DNA of 64,000 bases from an uncultured Alphaproteobacteria bacterium (GTDB lineage: Bacteria; Pseudomonadota; Alphaproteobacteria; CAAGCB01; CAG-977). The translations under genes and the position numbers were made by a program. Positions 32,710 through 42,464 of this stretch are shown piece after piece. Each line of letters starts with the position of its first letter. Position 1 is the stretch's first letter. The notes below the pieces were generated by a model, which ran no database searches, was not told the DNA's origin, and saw only the letters and a program-made list of their open reading frames with translations. The DNA lies in the NCBI GenBank assembly GCA_934277945.1, contig CAKQWA010000008.1, positions 1 through 64,000 on the forward strand, written 5' to 3'.

Positions 32710-34910
32710 TAAATAACTGGCTTGACGCAAATGTTTTGGAAGCGTTGGTTTCCGGCTGTTTCAGCGAACCGTTTTCCGTTTTGGGCATGCATCGCGGCGA
32801 CGTTGACGGCAAAATCCTGATTCGCACGTTCCAGCCGCAAGCGCAAAACGTGTATGTGCTGGAATACGACACGGGCGACATTCTGGGACAAATGGAGCGT
32901 ATTCACGAATCCGGCGTTTTCCAGATTGAATTCGACACCGAAGATTTCTTCAAGTACCGTCTGCGCATTGATTTGTGGACGGGCGATTCCTACGATACGG
33001 AAGACGCATACCGCTTCCCGCCCGTTTTGGGGGATATGGACATCTATTATATGTCCGAAGGCACGCACTTGGACGAATACGACCGTCTGGGCGCGCATCC
33101 GATTACGCACGAGGGCGTCGAGGGCGTGTGCTTCGCGGTTTGGGCGCCGAACGCGCACCGCGTGTCCGTCGTCGGCACGTTTAACGAATGGGACGGCCGC
33201 CGCCACCAGATGCGTCAGCGCGGCATTTCGGGCGTGTGGGAACTGTTCGTGCCGCACATTTCGGAAGGCTGCAAATACAAATACGAAATTTTGGGCGCGG
33301 ACTGGAATCTGATGGCTTTGAAAGCCGACCCCGTCGCGTTTTACGCGGAAAAACGCCCGTCGACCGCTTCCGTCGTGTACGATTTGGACAAATACGAATG
33401 GAAAGCGAAAGGCTGGGAGAAAAAGCGCGAAAAAATCAACGCGATGGACGCGCCGATGTCCATTTACGAAGTGCATCTGGGCTCGTGGCGCAGACGCGGC
33501 GACGACGGTTCCGAATATATGTCCTATACGGAAATGGCGAAAGAACTGGTCGATTACGTCAAGGAAATGGGCTTTACGCACGTTGAAATGCTGCCCGTGA
33601 ACGAACACCCCTTTGACGGATCGTGGGGCTATCAGGCGACGGGATTGTACGCGCCGACCAGCCGCTTCGGTACGCCCGACGAATTCCGCGAACTCGTCGA
33701 CGCGTTTCATCAGGCGGGCATCGGGGTCATCATGGACTGGGTGCCGGGGCATTTCCCCAAGGATTCTTTCGGTCTGTCGTATTTCGACGGCACGGCTTTG
33801 TACGAACACGCCGACCCCCGACGCGGCGAACACAAGGACTGGGGGACGAAGATTTACAATTACGGCAGACGCGAAGTCAACAACTTCCTGACCTCCAACG
33901 CGATGTTCTGGAACAAGAAATATCAGGTGGACGGTCTGCGCGTCGACGCCGTCGCGTCCATGCTGTATTTGGACTATTCGCGCAAACAGGGCGAATGGAT
34001 TCCCAACAAATTCGGCGGACACGAAGATTTGGAAGCCGTCGATTTCTTAAAACGCACGAACGAACTGGTGTACGAAAACTGCGCCGGAGCGATTACGGTC
34101 GCCGAAGAATCGACCGCGTGGCCCATGGTGTCCCGTCCGACGTATATGGGAGGTCTGGGCTTCGGCTACAAATGGAACATGGGCTGGATGCACGACACGC
34201 TGGATTACATGGCTCTTGACCCGATTTACCGCCGCTACAACCACGGCAAAATGACGTTCGCCATGCTGTACGCGTACAACGAAAACTTCGTTCTGCCGCT
34301 CAGCCACGACGAAGTGGTGCACGGCAAATGCTCGCTTCTGCACAAAATGTCGGGCGACCGCTGGCAGCGTTTTGCGAACTTGCGCGCGTATTACGGCTTC
34401 ATGTACACGCACCCCGGTAAAAAACTGCTGTTCATGGGCGGCGAATTTGCGCAGGATCGCGAATGGGATTACAACAGTCAGTTGAGCTGGCATTTGTTGA
34501 GCGACCCGATGCATCGCGGCGTACAGCAGGCGGTCAAGGATTTGAACCGCATCTACCGCGACACGCCCGCTTTGTACCAGCGCGACTACGACCCGTCGGG
34601 CTTTGAATGGATCGAAGCGGACAACGCCGACGAAAGCACGTTCGCGTTCATCCGCCACGGCGAAAATCCGAACGACATGGCGGTCGTCGTGTCCAACTTC
34701 ACCCCCGTTCCCAGACAGCGCCGCTTCGGTGTGCCCAAAGCCGGCAAATACATCGAAATCTTCAATTCGGATTCCGAAATCTACGGCGGCAGCGGCATGG
34801 GCAACATGGGCGGCGTGACGGCTCTCAAAGAGGAAAGTCATCAGCGTCCGTACAGCATCGACGTGACGGTGCCGCCTCTGGCGACCGTGATTTTCGTGCC
34901 GCAAAGCTGA
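32706..34910 (+). CDS. glgB: 1,4-alpha-glucan branching enzyme
   Basis: This 734-aa protein has the full bacterial GlgB length with N-terminal carbohydrate-binding modules. It makes alpha-1,6 branches. FSVLGMHRGDVDGKILIRTF, then AVWAPNAHRVSVVGTFNEWD mark the N-domains; the nucleophile is D414 in GLRVDAVASMLY and the acid/base E467 in TVAEES. LPLSHDEVVHGKCSLL and FMGGEFAQDREWD are conserved. It overlaps pep2 by 4 nt, so the polymerising and branching steps are made together. Confidence 0.96.
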   Translation: MINNWLDANVLEALVSGCFSEPFSVLGMHRGDVDGKILIRTFQPQAQNVYVLEYDTGDILGQMERIHESGVFQIEFDTEDFFKYRLRIDLWTGDSYDTEDAYRFPPVLGDMDIYYMSEGTHLDEYDRLGAHPITHEGVEGVCFAVWAPNAHRVSVVGTFNEWDGRRHQMRQRGISGVWELFVPHISEGCKYKYEILGADWNLMALKADPVAFYAEKRPSTASVVYDLDKYEWKAKGWEKKREKINAMDAPMSIYEVHLGSWRRRGDDGSEYMSYTEMAKELVDYVKEMGFTHVEMLPVNEHPFDGSWGYQATGLYAPTSRFGTPDEFRELVDAFHQAGIGVIMDWVPGHFPKDSFGLSYFDGTALYEHADPRRGEHKDWGTKIYNYGRREVNNFLTSNAMFWNKKYQVDGLRVDAVASMLYLDYSRKQGEWIPNKFGGHEDLEAVDFLKRTNELVYENCAGAITVAEESTAWPMVSRPTYMGGLGFGYKWNMGWMHDTLDYMALDPIYRRYNHGKMTFAMLYAYNENFVLPLSHDEVVHGKCSLLHKMSGDRWQRFANLRAYYGFMYTHPGKKLLFMGGEFAQDREWDYNSQLSWHLLSDPMHRGVQQAVKDLNRIYRDTPALYQRDYDPSGFEWIEADNADESTFAFIRHGENPNDMAVVVSNFTPVPRQRRFGVPKAGKYIEIFNSDSEIYGGSGMGNMGGVTALKEESHQRPYSIDVTVPPLATVIFVPQS

Positions 34911-34928
34911 CGAAAGGCGGGCGGAGTC

Positions 34929-37238
34929 ATGGCAGTCGGTATTCATGTGTTCCCCGGAAAACCGTATCCTTTGGGAGCGACTTTCGACGGGAAAGGGGTG
35001 AATTTCGCCCTGTTTTCAGAAAATGCGGAAAAAGTGCTTTTGTGCCTGTTCGATTCGTCGGGCAGGCGCGAAATCCAGCGCATCAGTCTGTCGGAGCGCA
35101 CAAACAACGTCTGGCACATCTATGTTCCGGATTTGATGCCGGGACAGTTGTACGGCTACCGCGTGTTCGGCGCGTACGATCCCGAACGGGGACACCGCTT
35201 CAACCACAACAAACTGCTGATCGACCCGTATGCGAAAGCCATCGACCGCCCGCTGATTTATCATGACGCGATGCTGGGCTACCGCTTGGGCAGTCCGAAA
35301 GCGGATATGTCTTTCGACCGGCGGGACGACGCCGCTTTTATGCCGAAATGCCGCGTCGTCGACGAAACGTATTCGTGGAAAGGCGACAAAGCGCCGCAGA
35401 CGGACTGGTCAAAAACAATCATTTACGAAACGCACCTGAAAGGCTTTACGTTCCGGCGCGAAGACATCTCTCCCGCCATTCGCGGCACGTTCGCGGGCAT
35501 GGCGGCGCCGCAGATTATTTCGTATTTGCAGAATCTGGGTGTGACGGCGGTCGAATTTCTGCCGATACAGGCGTTTTTCACGGGCGCGCACCTGACGAAA
35601 AACGGTCTGACGAATTATTGGGGCTACGACCCGATTTGCTATTTCGCGCCTCAACCGCAATATCTGTCCGAAGGCAAAAACGACGAAGTGAAAACCATGG
35701 TGCGCCTGTTTCACGAAGCGGGCATCGAAGTCATCATGGACGTTGTGTACAACCACACGGGCGAGGGCTCGCACATGGGACCCACGCTGTCTTTCCGAGG
35801 CATTGACAACGCCGTTTACTACCGTTCGATGCCGGGGGTGGAACGCTATTACGACGACACGACGGGGTGCGGGGCGAATTTCAACACCGAACATCCGCAA
35901 GTCATTCAACTGATGATGGATTCCCTGCGCTATTGGATCGAGCAGTTCCACATTGACGGCTTCCGCTTCGATTTGGCGACCGCGCTTGCGCGCACGGGCA
36001 CGGGATTCACGCAGAACGCGGGCTTTTTGACTGCCGCCAGGCAAGACCCCGTTTTGCAGGGCGTGAAATTGATTGCTGAACCGTGGGACATCGGTTTGGG
36101 CGGCTATCAACTCGGCTCTTTCCCGCCGGGGTGGGCGGAATGGAACGACAGCTACCGCGATTCCCTGCGTTCGTTCTGGACGGGCGAAAAGGGGAAAATC
36201 GGCACAATGGCGTCGCGCCTGACCGGTTCAAGCGACATTTTCAGCAAAGGCGCGCGCGCACCGTGGTCAAGCGTCAATTTCCTGACCGCGCACGACGGTT
36301 TTACGCTGTACGATTTGGTTTCCTACAACGACAAGCACAATTTTGCCAACGGCGAGGACAATCGCGACGGCACGGCGAACAACATCAGTTGGAACTCCGG
36401 CGCGGAGGGCGACACGACGGATCCGCAGGTGTTGAGCCTGCGCCGCAAACGCGCCCGCGCGATGATGGCGTCGCTGATTTTGTCCGTCGGCACGCCGATG
36501 CTGCTGGCGGGCGATGAATTTTTGCGCACGCAGAAAGGCAACAACAACCCGTACTGTCAGGACAACGAAATCAGTTGGGCGGATTGGGGCGCGATTACCG
36601 AACAGGACAGGGCGTTCGAGCGTTTCACCGCGTTCCTGATCAAACTGCGCCGCGACCATTGGATTTTCCGCCGCAAGCACTTCTATTCGGGCAAAAAATC
36701 GGTCGAATCGTCTTTGAAAGATTTGACGTGGTACACGCCCGAAGGCTTGGAAATGACGGACACGGACTGGATGAAGCCGTACGCGAAGAGTCTGTCCTGC
36801 TTTTTGTCCGGAGCGCTGAACGTCAGTTTCTGCGACGAAAAGGGAGTGTTTTTCTCGGACAACCACTATTTCATGATCATGAACGCGTTTGAGGGCGAAA
36901 TCGAATGGTTGCTGCCGAATTTGCCGTCTTTGGAAAATTGGAAACTGGTGTTCGACACGTCGCGCGATCAGCCGGTCGCAACGGATGAATTTTACAAGCA
37001 GGGACAGACGTTCAACGTGCCGGCGTGGTCATTCTGCCTGTTTGAAGCGCCGTCGGGCGACGAAAAGGGACAGAGCGCGAACAGCCGCCTGTTGCGCATT
37101 GTCGAAGAGCGCGGCTCCGCAAACCGCCTGTTCGCCTCGACGTATGATTTTGACAAACTGGACTTTATGATGTACGGACCCTACGGACCCGTTGCGACGG
37201 CGGCGGATTGGGATGACGATTTGTTCGCGGACGATTAA
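34929..37238 (+). CDS. glgX: Glycogen debranching enzyme GlgX
   Basis: This 769-aa GH13 isoamylase-type enzyme hydrolyses the alpha-1,6 branches left on phosphorylase limit dextrin. The start YPLGATFDGKGVNFALFSEN is the typical CBM48 opening; FDGFRFD-like IDGFRFDLATALARTG contains the nucleophile D348, and E384 lies in KLIAEPWDIGLGGYQLG. VNFLTAHDGFTLYDLVSYN and LLAGDEFLRTQKGNNN are diagnostic. GGAG precedes ATG 34929, 18 nt after glgB. Confidence 0.95.
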   Translation: MAVGIHVFPGKPYPLGATFDGKGVNFALFSENAEKVLLCLFDSSGRREIQRISLSERTNNVWHIYVPDLMPGQLYGYRVFGAYDPERGHRFNHNKLLIDPYAKAIDRPLIYHDAMLGYRLGSPKADMSFDRRDDAAFMPKCRVVDETYSWKGDKAPQTDWSKTIIYETHLKGFTFRREDISPAIRGTFAGMAAPQIISYLQNLGVTAVEFLPIQAFFTGAHLTKNGLTNYWGYDPICYFAPQPQYLSEGKNDEVKTMVRLFHEAGIEVIMDVVYNHTGEGSHMGPTLSFRGIDNAVYYRSMPGVERYYDDTTGCGANFNTEHPQVIQLMMDSLRYWIEQFHIDGFRFDLATALARTGTGFTQNAGFLTAARQDPVLQGVKLIAEPWDIGLGGYQLGSFPPGWAEWNDSYRDSLRSFWTGEKGKIGTMASRLTGSSDIFSKGARAPWSSVNFLTAHDGFTLYDLVSYNDKHNFANGEDNRDGTANNISWNSGAEGDTTDPQVLSLRRKRARAMMASLILSVGTPMLLAGDEFLRTQKGNNNPYCQDNEISWADWGAITEQDRAFERFTAFLIKLRRDHWIFRRKHFYSGKKSVESSLKDLTWYTPEGLEMTDTDWMKPYAKSLSCFLSGALNVSFCDEKGVFFSDNHYFMIMNAFEGEIEWLLPNLPSLENWKLVFDTSRDQPVATDEFYKQGQTFNVPAWSFCLFEAPSGDEKGQSANSRLLRIVEERGSANRLFASTYDFDKLDFMMYGPYGPVATAADWDDDLFADD

Positions 37239-37253
37239 AGCGGGGAAAAAAAG

Positions 37254-39551
37254 ATGCATTCTTACGAAGAAACACTTGATTTTTTAGCGCAGGCTGTCGG
37301 TATTCTGCCCGAATGTCAAACGGAACTGGGCGTGCTGACGACGGCGGCGGAAACGAAAAAAATCATTTTGAAATCAATGGGATACCCCGCCGAAACGCAA
37401 GCCGAAGTCATGGCTTCCCTGCAAAAACTGCGCGAGGAAGATTTTCGCCGCGCCATGCAGCCGATCAGCGTGGAGCGCAAAAGCCGCAAATACGCCGATT
37501 TATACGTCGTCATGCCGTCGGTCACGCCGTTTGACGCCGTTCTGCATTTGGATTTGACGACGGAAAGCGGGGCGACGCGCGCCTACGACATTCCCTATGA
37601 GCAAACGCGCGACGGCGAACGCGAGGAAATCGACGGCACGGTCATGGAACAACGCTGGTTCACGATTGAACTGCCCGACGAATACGGCTACCACACGCTG
37701 ACGGCAAGCGGCGTCGACGGTATTCCCGACGGCGCGGAGATGATTCTGGCTGTCGTGCCGGATCAATGCTACCGCCCCGATTTCATCACGCGTGAAAATC
37801 GTCCGTGGGGATTTCCCGCGCAGTTGTACGCGCTGACAAGCAAAAACAGTTGGGGCATCGGCGATTTTTCGACCTTGAAAGCGCTGATGAAAACGGCGGG
37901 CAAAACGGGCGCGTCGTTCGTCGGCATCAATCCCGTGAACACGCTGTTCAACGCGTCCGCGCTGGGCATCAGTCCGTACTATTCGACCAGCCGCCTGTTT
38001 TTAAACGATTTGTATATCGGCATTGAAGACGTTGACGGCTATAAAGAGTGCGACGCTTTGCAAAAATGGGTGAAAACCGCCGCTTTCAAAAAGCAACTGG
38101 CGGCGGTGCGCGCGTCCGGAACGGTGGATTATCCGGCGGTCGCGGCAATGAAGCAAAAAGCGTTGCGGATGCTTTTCGACGACTTTAAAGCAAAGGAAAT
38201 GTTGCCGAAAACGGACGTTTACGCGGCGTTCAAGGCGTTTTGCGTAGCCCGCGGCGACGATTTGTATCATCTGGCGCTGTATCAGGCGCTGACCGCGAAA
38301 ATGGAAGCGGAACAAGCCGCGAAAGAGCGGGAGGCGAAAGAAAAAGCCGCCAAAGCCGCGAAATCCAAGACCTTGAAAACGAAAGCCGCGAAAGCCGCGC
38401 CCGAAGCGCAGACGGCGGAAAAGCCCGCTCCCGACTGGTATGAAACGTATGCGGATTGCGACGGCGACGCGGCGGAGGAATTCGCCGAAGAAAACTCCGA
38501 CGACATTCTGTATTATATGTACGTTCAATGGCTTGCCGCCAAACAGTTCAAAGAAGCGGCGGACAGCGCGCAAAAGGCGGGGCTGGACATCGGCTTGTAT
38601 CAGGATTTGGCGGTCGGCGTGGCGACGCAAAGCGCGGAAACGTGGGCGCATCCGGACTTGTTCTTAAAGCGGTTGAGCGTCGGGTCGCCGCCCGATATGT
38701 TCAGCGCGACGGGGCAGAAGTGGGGCTTGGCGGCGATGAATCCGCGGCGGATGCGGCAGGACGGATACGCCTTTTACCGCCGCATTTTGTCCGAAAACAT
38801 GAAAACGGCGGGCGCGTTGCGCATTGATCACGTCATGGGACTGGCGCGTTTGTACCTGATTCCCGACGGCATGACGGGCGCGTATTTGAAATATCCGTTT
38901 GAAGAATTGACGGGCATTGTCGCGCTGGAAAGCCACCGGCACAAATGCATGGTCATCGGCGAAGATTTGGGCGTCGTGCCGTCGTTTTTCCGTGAAAGTA
39001 TGGCGCAGGCGGGAATGCTGTCGTTCCGCATTTTCCGTTATCAGCGCGGGGACCGCGGCGCGTTTTTGCCGCCCGAATCGTATCCCGAAATCGCGCTGAC
39101 GGCGGCGGGAACGCACGATATGCCGACGCTGTGCGGCTTTTGGACGGGCGAAGACATCGACCGAGGCGAAAAAATGGGTGTCATCGCGGATTCGCAGGCG
39201 GCGCGCGCGGCGCGTCTGGACGAACGGCGGGACATGGTGTGGTCGTTTGCCAAATCGGGCAGGTGGTTTGTGGATTCCGACAATTTCGACGCTGAAATCG
39301 CGGGCGAAAAAATCCCCGAAAAACTGACGCAGACGGTCTATCGCCACTTGGCAAGCGCGCCGTCAATGCTGTTCTTGGCGCAGTTGGAGGATATTTTGAA
39401 CCAAAAGGAACAAATGAACTTCCCCGGCACCGTCGACCAGTATCCGAACTGGCAGTATAAACTGTCCGTGCCTGTCGAAGAACTGGCGGACGACCCGCGC
39501 ATGAAAAGCGTTTGCGCCGTCATCCGCGCGGAACGCAACGGCAAAAAGTAA
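37254..39551 (+). CDS. malQ: 4-alpha-glucanotransferase (MalQ) with a low-complexity insert
   Basis: This 765-aa GH77 enzyme moves glucan chains between maltodextrins and releases glucose. TSKNSWGIGDFSTLKALMK, NPVNTLFNASALGISPYYS, ALRIDHVMGLARLYLIP (nucleophile Asp), MVIGEDLGVVPSFF (acid/base Glu) and AAGTHDMPTLCGFW are all present. Residues about 350-412 are an Ala/Lys/Glu-rich insert (EQAAKEREAKEKAAKAAKS and onward) with an acidic end (AEEFAEENSDD), which is not part of the GH77 fold and is probably disordered or coiled. It ends the glucan operon; no clear terminator follows within 280 nt. Confidence 0.93.
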   Translation: MHSYEETLDFLAQAVGILPECQTELGVLTTAAETKKIILKSMGYPAETQAEVMASLQKLREEDFRRAMQPISVERKSRKYADLYVVMPSVTPFDAVLHLDLTTESGATRAYDIPYEQTRDGEREEIDGTVMEQRWFTIELPDEYGYHTLTASGVDGIPDGAEMILAVVPDQCYRPDFITRENRPWGFPAQLYALTSKNSWGIGDFSTLKALMKTAGKTGASFVGINPVNTLFNASALGISPYYSTSRLFLNDLYIGIEDVDGYKECDALQKWVKTAAFKKQLAAVRASGTVDYPAVAAMKQKALRMLFDDFKAKEMLPKTDVYAAFKAFCVARGDDLYHLALYQALTAKMEAEQAAKEREAKEKAAKAAKSKTLKTKAAKAAPEAQTAEKPAPDWYETYADCDGDAAEEFAEENSDDILYYMYVQWLAAKQFKEAADSAQKAGLDIGLYQDLAVGVATQSAETWAHPDLFLKRLSVGSPPDMFSATGQKWGLAAMNPRRMRQDGYAFYRRILSENMKTAGALRIDHVMGLARLYLIPDGMTGAYLKYPFEELTGIVALESHRHKCMVIGEDLGVVPSFFRESMAQAGMLSFRIFRYQRGDRGAFLPPESYPEIALTAAGTHDMPTLCGFWTGEDIDRGEKMGVIADSQAARAARLDERRDMVWSFAKSGRWFVDSDNFDAEIAGEKIPEKLTQTVYRHLASAPSMLFLAQLEDILNQKEQMNFPGTVDQYPNWQYKLSVPVEELADDPRMKSVCAVIRAERNGKK

Positions 39552-39838
39552 GCGCGCGCATCAAGCGACCGCCGCGCAGAACAACCAAAACGCATTTCCG
39601 GTCGGGCGCGCCAAAACGCGCTTGATGCGGTGCGTCCGGTAAGCCGCATCCCGATGCCGTTTGATAATCGCAAAACGGTATCGTCATCTGATAAGGCGTG
39701 AAGCGAAAACGCTTTTCCGATAAGCGCAAAGAAAAACGTCGCCGACAAAGCAAGTCGGCAAGCACAACGTTCGCTGTCTGCAATGCAACCGCGCGCCAGA
39801 TACAAAAACGCGCCCCCGATAAATCGTAATCGCGCAAA
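39552..39838. other. Gap between malQ and infC with inverted repeats
   Basis: No gene is seen. GCATCAAGCG (39558-39567) and CGCTTGATGC (39619-39628) are perfect inverted arms about 50 nt apart, and GCCGAC / GTCGGC form a small hairpin near 39750. The malQ message may end in these structures. Confidence 0.5.
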
Positions 39839-39870
39839 AAAAAGCCTCCGCTTGAAAACGGAGGCTTTTT
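39839..39870 (-). terminator. Terminator after infC
   Basis: A perfect 12-bp stem AAAAAGCCTCCG / CGGAGGCTTTTT with an 8-nt loop, just beyond the infC stop at 39886. It is symmetrical enough to work for malQ as well. Confidence 0.92.
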
Positions 39871-39885
39871 CATTGAATTTCGCCT

Positions 39886-40422
39886 TTATTTCGGAGCAAT
39901 CACCATGCTCATCTGCTTGCCTTCCAATTTGGAAGCCTGCTCGACTTTCGCGTACAAAGACATATCTTCCGCCACGCGATTCATGATGTCCTGACCTTGC
40001 TGCAAGTACGCCATTTCGCGACCGCGGAAGCGCAGGGTGAATTTCACCTTGTTGCCGTCGCCGATAAAGCGTTGCGCGCTTTTCAGTTTGACATCGTAAT
40101 CGTGCGTGTCGATATTCGGACTGAGTTTGATTTCCTTGATTTCGACGACTTTTTGGTTTTTACGGGCTTCCGCTTTTTTCTTTTGCAGTTCGTAGCGGTA
40201 CTTGCCCAAATCCAAAATTTTGCACACGGGCGGCTGGGCGTTCGGGGAAATTTCAATCAAATCCAATCCCGCTTCGTCCGCCAGACGCAAAGCCTCTTTC
40301 ACGGTAACCACGCCGACGTTTTCGCCGTCGGCACCGATTAAACGCACTTCTTTCGCCGTTATTTCCGAATTGGCGCGCGGTCCCTCACGGGTGGGCGACG
40401 CCTGAGCCTTATCTTTAAGTAT
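39886..40422 (-). CDS. infC: Translation initiation factor IF-3, apparent AUA start
   Basis: IF-3 binds the 30S subunit and checks start codons. The chain has EVRLIGADGENVGVVTVKEA, LDLIEISPNAQPPVCKILD, the helical linker YRYELQKKKAEARKNQK and the C-domain IDTHDYDVKLKSAQRF and KFTLRFRGREM. No ATG, GTG or TTG fits the normal N-terminus. In frame, an ATA at 40422 stands 8 nt after AAGGAG and gives a 178-aa protein with the usual N-terminal tail (NSEITAKEVRLIG). A GTG at 40347 would lose about 25 residues. A rare start codon is expected: infC in other bacteria uses AUU and similar codons so that IF-3 limits its own translation. It lies 23 nt after thrS, as usual. Confidence 0.93.
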   Translation of the reverse strand: MLKDKAQASPTREGPRANSEITAKEVRLIGADGENVGVVTVKEALRLADEAGLDLIEISPNAQPPVCKILDLGKYRYELQKKKAEARKNQKVVEIKEIKLSPNIDTHDYDVKLKSAQRFIGDGNKVKFTLRFRGREMAYLQQGQDIMNRVAEDMSLYAKVEQASKLEGKQMSMVIAPK

Positions 40423-40445
40423 GGGAAGATCTCCTTATATAGACG

Positions 40446-42365
40446 TTATTCTTCGATGTGAGGCCGTTTCGCCTCTTTCACCAGTGTATCAATCACCGCA
40501 TCAAGCGCAAGAACTTCTTGCTTTTCCTGCCCCAAACGGCGCACCGCCAGCGTTCTTTGCTCCGCTTCGCGCTTGCCGATAATCAGCATGACGGGAACTT
40601 TTTGCAAAGAATGTTCGCGGATTTTGTAATTGATTTTTTCGTTGCGCAAATCCGTTTCGACGCGCAAGCCCGCTTTTTTCAGCAGTTTGGCGACTTCTTT
40701 CGCATACGCGTCGCCTTCGTCCGTAATGGTCGCGACGACCGCCTGAACGGGCGCCAGCCAGAACGGGAATTTGCCCGCGTAATGCTCAATCATGATGCCC
40801 GTAAAGCGTTCCAAAGAGCCGAACAGCGCGCGGTGCAGCATAATCGGGCGATGCTTTTCGCCGTCTTCGCCGATGTAGGACACGTCAAAGCGTTCGGGCA
40901 GGTTCATGTCGACCTGCAACGTGCCCAACTGCCATTCGCGACCGATCGCGTCGCGGACTTTGAAGTCGAGTTTCGGACCGTAGAACGCGCCGTCGCCGGG
41001 GTTCAGCGTGTATTTGTATCCCATGTCGGTCAGCGCTTTCGCCAAAGCGGATTCCGTCGCGTCCCACAATTCGTCCGCGCCGATGCGTTCGTCGGGGCGG
41101 GTGGACAGTTTGATGTTGACGTCTTTCAGACCGAACGCGTCGTAAATGTCCAGCATCAGACGCACGACTTTCTGACATTCGTCTTCTAGTTGTTCGGGCG
41201 TGCAGAAGATGTGCGCGTCGTCCTGCGTGAAAGCGCGGACGCGGAACAAGCCGTGCAGGGCGCCCGACGCTTCATAGCGGTGGACGCGTCCGAATTCGGC
41301 GATGTACTGCGGCAAATCGCGATAACTGGTAATGCCCTGTTTGAAAACCAGAATTCCGCCGGGGCAGTTCATCGGCTTGACGCAGAAAACGCGGTCTTCA
41401 ATGGTCGTCGTGAACATATTTTCGCGATACCAGTCCCAATGTCCCGACGTTTCCCACAGCACGCGATCCATAATTTGCGGCGTGTTGATTTCGACGTAGC
41501 CGACGTCGTCCTGACGTTTGCGCAGATAACTGATCAGCGTTTGGAACAGCGTCCAGCCTTTCGGATGCCAGAAGATATCGCCGGGGGCGACGTCTTCAAA
41601 ATGGAACAGGTTCATTTCCCGACCCAAGCGGCGATGGTCGCGCTTTTCGGCTTCTTCCATCATGCGCAGATATTCTTCCAAAGCCTTTTTGTCGCCGAAC
41701 GCGGTGCCGTAGATGCGCTGCAACTGTTCGCGTTTGGAATCGCCGCGCCAGTACGCGCCCGCGACTTTCGTCAGTTTGAACGCTTTGCCCAGTTTCGCCG
41801 TCGAGGGCAGATGCGGACCGCGGCACAAATCGGTGAAGCCGCCTTGCGCGTACATGGATATGACCGCGTCTTCGGGCAGATCGTTAATCAGTTCGACTTT
41901 GTACTTTTCGCCTTTTTCTTTAAAGAATTTCAAAGCGTCGGCGCGCGACACGACTTTGCGTTCGATTTTTTCGTCGCGGTCGACGATTTCGCCCATGCGT
42001 TTTTCAATGGCTTCCAAATCGGCGGGCGTGAACGGCGTTTTGCGCGCGAAGTCGTAATAAAAGCCGTTTTCAATCGCCGGTCCGATCGTGACCAGCGTGT
42101 CGGGATACAATTCCTGCACCGCCTGCGCCATGACGTGAGCGCACGTGTGACGCAAAATTTCCAAACCTTCGGGCGTTTTCGCCGTGATGATGTCAATGGC
42201 GGAATCCTGTGTGACGGGCGTTGACAAATCAACGGGTGTTCCGTTCACTTTCACAGCCAAAGCCGCTTTTGCCAATCCGGCGCCGATGCGCGCCGCAACA
42301 TCGAAACCCGTCGGCGTCTGTTCAAACGACAGAACGCTGTCATCGGGCAGTTTGATGGAAATCAT
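40446..42365 (-). CDS. thrS: Threonyl-tRNA synthetase
   Basis: This 639-aa class II synthetase charges tRNA-Thr. The N-terminal TGS domain is followed by the editing domain with HTCAHVMAQAV and the late GGFTDLCRGPHLPST. The catalytic core has PMNCPGGILVFK (zinc Cys), FGRVHRYEASGALHGLFRVR and FTQDDAHIFC; the anticodon-binding domain begins about residue 540. It has its own promoter and is followed by infC. Confidence 0.97.
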   Translation of the reverse strand: MISIKLPDDSVLSFEQTPTGFDVAARIGAGLAKAALAVKVNGTPVDLSTPVTQDSAIDIITAKTPEGLEILRHTCAHVMAQAVQELYPDTLVTIGPAIENGFYYDFARKTPFTPADLEAIEKRMGEIVDRDEKIERKVVSRADALKFFKEKGEKYKVELINDLPEDAVISMYAQGGFTDLCRGPHLPSTAKLGKAFKLTKVAGAYWRGDSKREQLQRIYGTAFGDKKALEEYLRMMEEAEKRDHRRLGREMNLFHFEDVAPGDIFWHPKGWTLFQTLISYLRKRQDDVGYVEINTPQIMDRVLWETSGHWDWYRENMFTTTIEDRVFCVKPMNCPGGILVFKQGITSYRDLPQYIAEFGRVHRYEASGALHGLFRVRAFTQDDAHIFCTPEQLEDECQKVVRLMLDIYDAFGLKDVNIKLSTRPDERIGADELWDATESALAKALTDMGYKYTLNPGDGAFYGPKLDFKVRDAIGREWQLGTLQVDMNLPERFDVSYIGEDGEKHRPIMLHRALFGSLERFTGIMIEHYAGKFPFWLAPVQAVVATITDEGDAYAKEVAKLLKKAGLRVETDLRNEKINYKIREHSLQKVPVMLIIGKREAEQRTLAVRRLGQEKQEVLALDAVIDTLVKEAKRPHIEE

Positions 42366-42403
42366 TTTGCTTCACTCTTTCAAACAGTTAAAAAAACGGT
42401 TGC

Positions 42404-42432
42404 ATTGTATGACGATATCTTGCCGATTTCAA
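42404..42432 (-). promoter_or_regulatory. Promoter of thrS-infC
   Basis: On the minus strand, TTGAAA, a 17-nt spacer and TACAAT end 38 nt before the thrS ATG. Confidence 0.65.
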
Positions 42433-42464
42433 GCGTTTCCGTTTAAAAAAATGCGCAAGAAACG

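Noticed and set aside
32406..34022. 538-codon open frame opposite pep2/glgB
   Set aside because: Runs across the boundary of two certain genes and has no family features.
39886..40347. infC starting at GTG 40347
   Set aside because: It would remove about 25 residues that match the IF-3 N-terminus, and no ribosome-binding site stands before it; the ATA at 40422 fits both.
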